Assembly: GCA_963772225.1 (NCBI GenBank)
Contig: CAVYWD010000002.1
Location: 620,001-684,000, forward strand
Source of the DNA: CAVYWD01 sp963772225
GTDB lineage: Bacteria; Myxococcota; Myxococcia; Myxococcales; UBA5297
Direction: 5' to 3'
DNA: 64,000 nucleotides
Shown here: positions 25,742-34,048 of the stretch, piece after piece
How positions within the stretch are numbered: the first letter of the stretch is position 1
Layout: every line of letters begins with the position of its first letter
Notes under the pieces: model-generated
Database searches by the model: none
What the model saw: only the letters and a program-made list of their open reading frames with translations
What the model was told of the DNA's origin: nothing
Program-made: the position numbers and the translations under genes

Positions 25742-27986
25742 CTAGGAGGCCTTGGCCGCGAGGGCGCCCTCGGAGGCCGCCCCGCTGGCGCTCGATCCGT
25801 TCGCGCTCGCCCCGCTGGCGCTCAATCCGTTCGCGCTCGCCCCGCTGGCGCTCAATCCGTTCGCGCTCGCCCCGTTCGCGCTGGTCCCGTTCGTGCTAAT
25901 CCCGTTGCCGTTCGCGCCGTTGCTCGCCGCCCGCTCGGCTTTGGCGACCTCCCGCCGCTCGCGGACCCGCTCCTTGTAGCGACGGATGGCTCCCGACAGG
26001 ATCTCCCCGATGAGCGTCGGGTAGTCGAGGCCCGCGGCGGAGGCGATGAGGCACAGGTCGCTCCAGCCCGGCGTGAGCCCGGGGAGCGGATTGCACTCGA
26101 GGAAGTAGAATCTTCCCCTGGGCGTCGAGGCGGAAGTCGATGCGCGCCACGTCCCTGCAACCCAAACACTGGAAGACGTCGCGCGCGGCGTCCTGCATCT
26201 TGCGCGTGAGCGACGGCTCGAGCTTGGCGGGCGCCTCGTAGCGGACCAGGTCGTTCCAGTCGAGCTTGTGCTCGAAGGAGTAGACCGGCAGCGGGTCGCT
26301 CTTGTCGGTGAACACGATTTCCATGGGGGGAAGCACGCGGGGACGCCGCTCGCCGAGCAGGCCCACGGTGAACTCCCGCCCCAGCACGTACTCCTCGCAG
26401 AGCGCAGGCTGGCGGTACTTGCTGGCCATCTCGCGCGCCGCCTCGCGCAGGTCCTTCTCGTTGCTCACCACGCTCTTGGGCATCACGCCCTTGGACGAGC
26501 CCTCGGCCACCGGCTTGACGATGACCGGGAAGCGCATGTCCTTGGGCATGCGCTCCTTGCCGGTGTTCATGAGCATGAAGCCCGGCGTGAGCACGCCCTC
26601 CTGACGAACCATTCGCTTGGCCAGGCCCTTGTCGAGGGCGATGGAGAGCGTCGCCGGGTCCGAGCCTGTGTAGGGCACGTCCAGCAGCTCGCAGATGGCC
26701 GGCACGTGGGCTTCGCGGTTCCGTCCCCGGAGGCCCTCGGCAATGTTGAAGACCACGTCGACGCGCGACTCGGCCAGCTTGCTCGCGAACTCGCTGTTCG
26801 CCTCCAGGTCGACCACCTCGTGGCCGTTGGAGGCGATGGCCTCGCGGATGGACTGCAGGGTCTTCGGGCTGTCGTACTCGGCCTCGTCGTCGTTGTTGCC
26901 GTCGGCCTCGGGCTTCACCCGCTTCACGTTGTACGCGAACCCGACCCGCAAAGGGCCCGACTTGCGCGGCGGCTTGGCCCGGCTCTTGGCGGTGTCCTTC
27001 ACGTTCTGGCGCTTCGCTGCATTGTCGATAATGGCCTCCAACACCGCGTCGAAGTGCATGCCCTCCAGCGCGGCCGATGCGTAGAGCCCCGCGCCCGGCT
27101 GCAGCGACGGGAGCGCGTTCACCTCGAGGAAATAGACCTCCCCGTCATCCGACAGCCGGTAGTCGATTCGGCTGACGTCCTTGCAGAGCAGAACGTCGAA
27201 GATCTTGCGGCTGGTCTTCTGGAGGCGGTCGACGACGGCCCGGTTCAAATTGGTGGGGACGCGGACGGCCACCGCGCTCTCCGCCTTGGTCTTCAGCGCG
27301 TAGTCGTAGATCTGATACTTGCGCTTGCCGAGGATCTTTTCGTCGAACTGGTACTCCACCGGCGCGAGCACGCCGCCGCGATCCTTGGCCACTCCCTCGA
27401 GCAGCGGGACGGCGATGTCGCGCCCCACGATGTACTCCTCGACCAGGACGCCGGCGGGGTAGCGGGCGAGCGCCAGGGCCACCGCCTCGGTCAGCGCGGA
27501 CGGGTCCTCGATGACCGAGTCCTGGGTGATGCCCTTGGACGAGCCCTCGAAGTTCGGCTTCACGATGACCGGGAAACGGAAGCGCGTCGGGTCGACCTCG
27601 TCGCCGGTCTCCACGAACTGCCAGGCCGGGGTCTTGATGCCGTGCTGCCTCAGGATGAGCTTCGTCAGCTGCTTGTCCAGCGTCACCGCCAGTGCATAGG
27701 AATCGGACCCGCTGTACGGGAAGCCGAGCTCGTCGAAGAGCGCCGGGTAGAAGGCCTCGCGGAAGCGGCCTCGGCGGCCCTCGGCGGTGTTGAAGATGAG
27801 GTCGGGGACGTAGGCCTCCAGCCGGGCGACGGTGCGCGAGGCGGGGCCGGAGACCTCCACCCGTTCGACGCGGTGACCTAGGCGCTCGATGGCGCCCGCC
27901 AGCGCGTTGACGGTCTCTTGGGTATCGAACTCGGCCTCTTCTTCGGAGTCGGTCAAACGGAGGTTGTGCGTCAGCGCGATACGCAT
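25742..27986 (-). CDS. Tandem ATP-grasp protein (two D-Ala-D-Ala ligase-like modules), one frameshift
   Basis: About 747 residues holding two complete ATP-grasp modules. Module 1 (about 1-315) has FNTAEGRRGRFREAFYPALF, FPVIVKPNFEGSSKGI, VEEYIVGRDI and RIDYRLSDDGEVYFLEVNALP. Module 2 (about 350-670) repeats this with FNIAEGLRGRNREAHVPAIC, FPVIVKPVAEGSSKGV, CEEYVLGREF and RIDFRLD. A +1 insertion near 26114 breaks the frame just before the metal-binding FLECNPLPG. After correction the protein ends in a low-complexity tail of Ala, Asn, Gly, Ser repeats and a TAG at 25744. Length is 1 modulo 3, as predicted. Substrates are unknown; peptide or amino-acid ligation is inferred from the family. Confidence 0.85.
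25781..25919. repeat. In-gene 30-bp/15-bp tandem repeat coding the Asn/Gly/Ser/Ala tail
   Basis: CCCGCTGGCGCTCAATCCGT plus TCGCGCTCGC occurs three times in tandem (25781, 25811, 25841, the first with one change). Degenerate 15-base half units continue to about 25919. On the coding (minus) strand this gives repeats of the type ANGLSASG at the C-terminus of the tandem ATP-grasp protein. Such arrays change length easily between strains. Confidence 0.85.
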
Positions 27987-28044
27987 CCTGAGGAGCTCCC
28001 GGGGGGACTGATGTTGGCAATGGAGACAGATAGACAGTCGACGC

Positions 28045-28695
28045 CTAGCGGGTCTTCACCAGCGCCGCGCTGGTCGGTTCGATCAGCACCTGCGCGGCGC
28101 CCGGCGCCCGGCTCGGGCCGGGCCGAACGACCTTGAGGCCAGCGCGGAGCACTGGCCCCTGCGCGGCGCCGACCAACACCTTGGTGTCGACCACCTGGGT
28201 TCCCGCGAACAGATCGCCCATTCGCAGGCCGAGCTTGTCGCTCACGACCTGCCATCCCTCGAAGACGATGAGAGCGGAGCCCGCCGTCAAGAACAGGAAA
28301 TGGCCGATGGTGGGGATGAAGAAGAGCAGGAGCGCCAGCGCGAATGGGAAGTTCCGCAGGGCGGACTCGCGCGAGTCGATCTCCCCGGCCGCGGGCAGCC
28401 GGCCGGCCAGCCGCACCACCTTGATGCCGAGGAGCTTCTTGCCCGGCGACTGGCCGTGGAACACGCCGTCAGCGAAGAGCAAGTAGAGGACCGCGGCAAT
28501 GCCGCCGACCGTCCCGGCCGCCGCGGGAAGCACCGCGGCCAGGATGCTGTCGGTCAACCTCGCGAGCAGCCGCGGCAGCAGCTCCGCCTTCGGGTAAGGA
28601 GAACCTTCGGGTCGCGCGGAGAAGTGTCGTCCGAAGGGACCACCTCCCTCGCGCACGGGACTCAACGGGTCGGAGCTGGGAGGTTCGTCACTCAA
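28045..28695 (-). CDS. RDD family membrane protein
   Basis: About 217 residues. The middle is an RDD domain: LLPRLLARLTDSILAAVLPA, a second hydrophobic helix with FADGVFHGQSPGKKLLGIKV (family GxSxGKxxxGI motif), then SALRNFPFALALLLFFIPTIG and DKLGLRMGDLFAGTQVVD. The role of RDD proteins is mostly unknown; some act in ion exchange. A TTG at 28695 is used as start because the sequence upstream is Arg/Gly-rich and unlike a protein; an ATG at 28809 is the alternative. It lies 58 bases upstream of the tandem ATP-grasp gene and may be co-transcribed with it. Confidence 0.72.
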   Translation of the reverse strand: MSDEPPSSDPLSPVREGGGPFGRHFSARPEGSPYPKAELLPRLLARLTDSILAAVLPAAAGTVGGIAAVLYLLFADGVFHGQSPGKKLLGIKVVRLAGRLPAAGEIDSRESALRNFPFALALLLFFIPTIGHFLFLTAGSALIVFEGWQVVSDKLGLRMGDLFAGTQVVDTKVLVGAAQGPVLRAGLKVVRPGPSRAPGAAQVLIEPTSAALVKTR

Positions 28696-28930
28696 GCGAT
28701 TCTGGGAAGCCCGACGGCTCCCCCCTTCTGTCGCCACCGCGGCGCCGCGCTCGGCGCGACCGCCACCCCTCCGGTGGAGTCGAGGCGATTGTGCTGAACG
28801 CCCCTCCACCTGTCAACGACAAGATGGGCCCGCGCCCGCGCCCTGCAACTCGGAGGGGTTCCTGCGGACACCTTAGGGTGTTGGCGAGGGCTCGTTGACG
28901 CGCCGTTCAGCCGAAAGGCAGGATGCGCCG

Positions 28931-30411
28931 GTGCTCGACCTGTTCTCGAATCGGTTCGGGTGGCTCCTGGGCCCAACCCTCGCGGCCCTCCTTTGGCTGC
29001 TGCGCGCCGCCGCGCGCGACCCCGCGCTCCGCGCCGACCTCAAGGCGTCCATCCTGTCGTTCGGCGGCTACGTGGCGATCTTCGGGACCGCCGAGCTCCT
29101 GGACGCCGCGAAGCTGCCGAAGCTGGGCGAGTACGCGCGCGTCGGGAGCTCCCTCCTCTTCGCGCTGGGCTCGATTCAGGCCGCGGCCGGCATTGCCCAT
29201 TGGGGGCTGAGGTCGCGGCGCGGGCTTGTGACGCCGAAGATCCTGCGCGACGTGGTCGAGCTCGGCCTGTTCCTGGTCGCCGTCGCTCTCATCCTCCACC
29301 ACGCGCTCAATATCGACCTGGGAGGCCTCCTCGCCACGTCCGCGGCGCTCTCGGTGGTCGTCGGCTTGGCGCTCCAGGAGACGCTGGGCAACCTCTTTGC
29401 GGGGCTCGTGCTGCAGGTCGAGCCGCCGTTCAGCGTCGGCGACTGGGTCAGCGTCGCGGGCCACGCGGGGCAAGTGGTGCAGGTCGCCTGGCGCGGCACG
29501 AAGATCGTGACGCTCCGGCGCGAGGAGATCACCATCCCCAACGGCGTCATCGCCAAGGAGTCGGTGGTCAACTTCTCGCGCTCGAAGCTGGGCATCGCCC
29601 GAGATTCTGACTCTGCAAGTCGGCTACGGCTCGGCGCCCAATGCCGTGCGCGACGCCTGTCTCGAAGTCCTGCGGTCCCACCCCAAGGTTCGCGCCGAGC
29701 CGCCCCCCGTCTTCCGGGTCAAGGGTTTCGCGGACTCTGGCATCGAGTATCAGGTTCGGTTCTACGGCGAGGACTTCGCCGACCTCGACGAGGTCGCCGC
29801 CTCGGTGTTCTCGCTGCTCTGGTATCGCCTGCGGCGCGAGGGGTTTTCCATCCCGTACCCCACCCGCGCCGTCCACTTCACGAAAGCGACCTCGCGCTCC
29901 CCGGCGCTGCAGACCGCAGACCTCGCCGGCCTCCTCGGGGGCATCGATTTCCTTTCGCCCCTGGGAGATACCGGCATCCAGCGGCTCGCGCAGCTCTCGT
30001 CGCTCCAGGTATTCGGCGCCGGCGAGACCATCATCCGCCAGGGCGAGGAGGGCGACAGCCTCTCTCTCATCGTCTCGGGCGAGGTGTCGGTCCATACCGC
30101 AGAGGCCGGAGAGGTCGCGCGCCTGTCTCGCGGCAATTTCTTCGGAGAGATGTCGCTCCTCACCGGTGAGCCCCGCGCAGCCACGGTCGTCGCCCGCGCC
30201 GACTCGACGCTCCTCCAGGTCACGCACGCAGCGTTCGCCACCATCCTGCGGACCCACGAAGGCGTCTTGCGAGCGCTCTCGGAGGCGCTCGCCAGGCGCA
30301 CGGCAGATTCTGAAGGAAAAGGCAGCCGGCTCGTCGCTCGCACCGCCGCCGTCCGTCATCATGGAGAGCAACCGGATCTTATCGAGGCTGCGCGACCTTT
30401 TCCGGCTCTGA
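28931..30411 (+). CDS. MscS-superfamily channel with C-terminal cyclic-nucleotide-binding domain (two frameshifts)
   Basis: About 492 residues after correction. The N-terminus has three to four hydrophobic segments. The MscS core has LLATSAALSVVVGLALQETLG (pore helix) and the beta domain VGDWVSVAGHAGQVVQVAWR with ITIPNGVIAKESVVNFSR. A +1 insertion near 29599 then shifts frame into YGSAPNAVRDACLEVL and a cNMP-binding domain (LSSLQVFGAGETIIRQGEEG, FFGEMSLLTGEPRAATVVA). A second +1 near 30302 leads to the end SRLRDLFRL. Length is 2 modulo 3, as two insertions predict. This matches the bCNG channel architecture. GTG at 28931 is preferred to TTG at 28895. Confidence 0.86.
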
Positions 30412-30476
30412 GCACCCTTCAGGCTCGGGCCGAGCTCCGGCCCCGCCTGCGAGCGCCGGACCTCCTCGAGACGCAA

Positions 30477-30508
30477 GCGCGGCGGCGCCTGCGAAGGCAC
30501 CGCCGCGC
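30477..30508. terminator. Strong hairpin between convergent MscS-cNMP and dnaK genes
   Basis: GCGCGGCGG at 30477-30485 pairs perfectly with CCGCCGCGC at 30500-30508. It lies 24 bases beyond the dnaK stop and 66 beyond the channel gene stop, so it could end both transcripts. There is no T-run on either strand. Confidence 0.5.
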
Positions 30509-30531
30509 TCGAACCGACTTTTGGAAGGCGT

Positions 30532-32456
30532 TCAGCTCGGGCGGAACTCGGCGTCCACCACGTCGTCCTTGCCCTTCTTCTCTGCGTCCTTCTGACCCTC
30601 GGGAGCGCCCGCCGGCCCGCCAGGCCCTGCGGCTGCGCCCTCGGGCGAGGCCGACTTGTAGAGCTCTTCGGCGGCCGCGTGGCTCGCCTTCTCGAGCTTC
30701 TCCATGGCAGCCTTGATGGCCTGCCCGTCGTCGCTCGACTTGATCTTCGTGGACCTCGGCGATGCCGTCCTGGACCGACTTCACGGTGGCCTCGGAGAGC
30801 TTCGCCTTGTTCTCCGAGAGGAGCTTCTCCATCTGGTAGGCGAGCTGCTCCGCGCGGTTCCGGGTGTCGGCGACCTCGCGCTTCTCCTTGTCCTCGGCTT
30901 CGTGCGACTTGGCGTCGGAGACCATCTTCTCCACCTCGCCCTTGTTGAGGCCGGAGGAGTGGGTGATGGTGATCTTCTGCTCCTTGCCGGTCGCCTTGTC
31001 CTTCGCGGTGACGTTGAGAATGCCGTTGGCGTCGATGTCGAAGGTCACCTCGATCTGCGGGATGCCGCGCGGCGCCGGCGGAATGCCCTCGAGGTGGAAG
31101 CTTGCCGAGCGTGCGGTTGTCGCGGGCGAACTCGCGCTCGCCCTGCAGCACGTGGATCTCCACCGAGGTCTGGTTGTCGGCGGCGGTGGAGAAGACCTCG
31201 GATCGCTTCGCCGGGATGGTGGTGTTGCGCTCGATGAGCTGCGTCATCACGCCCGCCCAGCGTCTCGACGCCCAGCGAGAGCGGGGTCACGTCGAGGAGC
31301 AGGATGTCCTTCACCTCGCCGGAGAGCACGCCAGCCTGAACCGCCGCGCCGACCGCGACCACCTCGTCCGGGTTGACCGATGCGGTTCGGCTCCTTGCCG
31401 AAGAACTCCTTCACCATTTGGCCGATCTTCGGGATGCGGGTCGAGCCGCCGACGAGCACCACCTCGTCGATGTCGCGCGGCGCCGAGCTTGGCGTCGGCC
31501 AGGCACTTGCTTGGTGGGCTCGAGCGCGCGCTGGAACAGGTCGTCGACACATCTGCTCGAAGTTGGCGCGGCTGAGCTTGACGTTGAGGTGCTTGGGCCC
31601 GGTCGCGTCCGCCGTGAGGAACGGCAGGTTGATCTCGGTCTCCGGCATGCTGGAGAGCTCGATCTTCGCCTTCTCCGCCGCCTCCTTGAGGCGCTGCAGG
31701 ACCATCTTGTCCTTGGAGACGTCGATGCCGGTGTCCTTCTTGAACTCGGCGATCAGCCACTCCATGACCCGTTGGTCCATGTTGTCGCCGCCCAGGTGCG
31801 TGTCGCCATTCGTGGCGATGACCTCGACGACGTTCTCGCCCACCTCGAGGACCGAGATGTCGAACGTGCCGCCGCCGTAGTCGAACACGGCGATCTTCTC
31901 GTTCTTCTTGCGGTCGAGCCCGTAGGCGAGCGCCGCCGCGGTTGGCTCGTTGACGATGCGCCGCACCGTCGAGCCCGGCGATCTCGCCGGCGTCCTTCGT
32001 CGCCTGGCGCTGGGCGTCGTTGAAGTAGGCCGGGACGGTGATGACCGCCTCCGTCACCTTCTCGCCGCCCAGATAGTTCTCCGCGGCCCGCTTCAGCTTG
32101 AGCAGCACCTGCGCGCTGATCTCCGGGGCGCTGAACTGCTTGCCGTCGATGTCCACACGGGCGTCGCCCGACGGGCCGCGCACCACGTGGTACGGGACGA
32201 GCTTGGTTTCCTCGCCCACCTCTTCGAAGCGCCGGCCCATGAACCGCTTGATGGAATAGACCGTTCGCTCCGGATTCAAGATGGCTTGGCGCTTGGCCAC
32301 CTGACCTACCACCCGCTCGCCGTCCTTCGTGAAGCTCACCACCGACGGAGTCAGGCGCGAGCCTTCCTCGTTGGTGATGACGACAGGGTCTTTCCCCTCC
32401 ATCACGGCAACCACGCTGTTCGTGGTTCCGAGGTCGATGCCGATGATCTTGCCCAC
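30532..32456 (-). CDS. dnaK: Molecular chaperone DnaK (eight single-base insertions in this sequence)
   Basis: Hsp70 chaperone; corrected length about 638 residues, normal for DnaK. It starts GTG at 32456 (MGKIIGIDLGTTNSVVAVME) with GGGAGG 7-8 bases upstream. Blocks follow in order but in changing frames: AVITVPAYFNDAQRQATKDA, RIVNEPTAAALAYGLDRKKN, FDYGGGTFDISVLEVG, VVLVGGSTRIPKIGQMVK, LLLDVTPLSLGVETLGG, FDIDANGILNVTAKDKATGK, ending DDVVDAEFRPS. Frame changes sit near 31967, 31549, 31507, 31480, 31381, 31253, 31100 and 30748, each explained by one extra base. Gene length is 2 modulo 3, matching eight insertions. The gene is almost certainly functional in the organism. Confidence 0.93.
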
Positions 32457-32469
32457 CGTATCCTCCCGG

Positions 32470-32483
32470 ATTTCTTAAGAAAT
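32470..32483. promoter_or_regulatory. 14-bp perfect AT-rich palindrome in the dnaK leader
   Basis: ATTTCTTAAGAAAT is its own reverse complement and stands out in a GC-rich region. It lies directly upstream of the dnaK ribosome site and downstream of the promoter-like sequence. It is not the CIRCE element. It may be an operator or part of an RNA structure affecting the ribosome site. Confidence 0.55.
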
Positions 32484-32509
32484 TTCTGCCAGACCGGATT
32501 TGCAGGCTT

Positions 32510-32537
32510 AACCTAACCACCCCCAAGGGCTTGTCAA
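32510..32537 (-). promoter_or_regulatory. dnaK: Sigma70-like promoter for dnaK
   Basis: TTGACA (32537-32532), a 16-base spacer and TAGGTT (32515-32510) read toward dnaK, whose start is about 54 bases downstream. The -35 is a perfect consensus; the -10 keeps the T, A and final T. No heat-shock sigma32-type pair was seen. Confidence 0.55.
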
Positions 32538-32855
32538 ACGAGCTGACCCCGGCAAAACACCCCGTCCTTCTGATGCCTTACACGCCAGTGCGGGGCTTCC
32601 AATGCCTTCCCGGTGGCGCGTAGGGCGCTTCGCACCCTGCCACCTGGGCGCGCCGCCTGGCCAGCCGCCGCACGACCTGCGCCCGTGGCTTCGACACCGA
32701 TAAGTCACAGATTTGAAAAGAGTTCGGCTCAGCCATGCCACGGCGCGTCAACCTGGCATCGCGCGTGCACGGCTCCCGGCCGTCCCCATTCGTCGTGCGG
32801 CCGTTTCAGGTTCGCGGCCGTTTCAGCACGCGGCTTCGATCCCCGAGGAGGCGCC

Positions 32856-33956
32856 ATGTACGTGCAGCCGATTCGCCCGCAGGTCGATTCGCGGTTCTCC
32901 CCGGTCAATCTCCCGGAACCCGAGCCACGGGTCGCCGTGCTGCTCAACGCGAACGCCAAGCGCGTCGACGAGAAGATCCACCGGGCGCTGTCGCACGTGG
33001 TGCCAGAGGGCGATTCCTTCCTCACCCGCACCTTCGAGCAAGCGCGCGACGTCGCCAGGACCGTCGTCGACCGGCGCTACCCCACCGTCTTCACCGGCGG
33101 CGGCGATGGCACCTTCGTCGGCTTCCTCAACGAGATCCACAGCGTCTTGGAGCGGCGGCGCGGCGCCCATGGCCCGGCGCAGCGCGCGCCCCGCTTCGGG
33201 CTCCTCAAGCTCGGCACGGGAAACGCCCTCGCGGGTCTGTGCGGTGCCTCACCCGCTTCCGGAGAGGGGCTGGTCGACGACATCCTCCGGGCGCGCGCAG
33301 GCGAGGTCCCCGGCATCCTCAAGCTCGAGATGTTGCAGACGGAGGGCAAGCGCAGCCCCTTCGCCGGGGTTGGCATCGACGCCGGAATCTTGAACCATTT
33401 CATGGAGCTCCGGCGCGCCACTGGCAAGGGCCCGCTCGGGAAGCTGCTGAGCGGCGGCGCCGGGTACGCGGTGGCCATCGCCAGCCGCTCCATTCCCACG
33501 TTCATCGCCAACCCCAGCCCGCGCATCGAAGTGCGCAGCCGCGGATATGCGCAGCGCGTGGGCCCCGACGGGCGGCCCGTCGGCTGCGCCATGGGCCCCG
33601 GCGCGCTCATCTACGAAGGCCCGGCCCTCATCGCGGCGGCGAGCACCGTCCCGTACTACGGCTACAACCTCAAGATCTTCCCCTTCGCCGGCAGCCGCCG
33701 CGGCATGTTCCACCTGCGGATCGCCAACCTCCCCATCGCGAAGATCGTCCCGAACATCTACCCCTCTCTTTGGAACGGGACCTGGTTCCCGGAAGGCATC
33801 CACGATTTCTTGGCCGAGGACGTGGAGATCAAGCTCGACCGAAAAGCCCCTTTCCAGATCGGCGGCGACGCCGAAGGCTACCGCGATTATGTGCGCTTCA
33901 CCATCTGGAAGAACACGGTCGAGCTGCTGGACTTCAACTCGGTGCCGCGCGCCTGA
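32856..33956 (+). CDS. Diacylglycerol-kinase catalytic-domain lipid kinase-like protein
   Basis: A 366-residue protein of the DAGK/YegS/sphingosine-kinase group, which phosphorylates lipid hydroxyls with ATP. The nucleotide motif is FTGGGDGTFVGFLNE (about residues 80-94), followed by LLKLGTGNALAGLCG; the C-terminal half has FAGVGIDAGILNHFM and FPFAGSRRGMFHLRI. The N-terminus lacks a signal peptide or membrane helix. The ATG at 32856 has GAGGAGG 5 bases upstream. It is divergent from dnaK, with a 400-base gap holding the dnaK promoter. No other recognisable gene lies in the gap. Confidence 0.85.
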   Translation: MYVQPIRPQVDSRFSPVNLPEPEPRVAVLLNANAKRVDEKIHRALSHVVPEGDSFLTRTFEQARDVARTVVDRRYPTVFTGGGDGTFVGFLNEIHSVLERRRGAHGPAQRAPRFGLLKLGTGNALAGLCGASPASGEGLVDDILRARAGEVPGILKLEMLQTEGKRSPFAGVGIDAGILNHFMELRRATGKGPLGKLLSGGAGYAVAIASRSIPTFIANPSPRIEVRSRGYAQRVGPDGRPVGCAMGPGALIYEGPALIAAASTVPYYGYNLKIFPFAGSRRGMFHLRIANLPIAKIVPNIYPSLWNGTWFPEGIHDFLAEDVEIKLDRKAPFQIGGDAEGYRDYVRFTIWKNTVELLDFNSVPRA

Positions 33957-34048
33957 GCGAGCTCCCCCCAGCTCCCGCGATCGTTGATCTGTCCCGGGAG
34001 TGCGTGTAGTTCTGTCGGGCTGGCCTCGCCCGAAGGACTCGCTCATCG

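Noticed and set aside
25781..25919. Plus-strand frame coding Leu/Ala/Pro repeats (about 25752-25979)
   Set aside because: It is the antisense of the ATP-grasp tail repeats; no ribosome site and no continuing domain.
30748..31967. Programmed ribosomal frameshifting in dnaK
   Set aside because: Eight sites without shared slippery heptamers or downstream structures, and +1 only. Sequence error explains them better.
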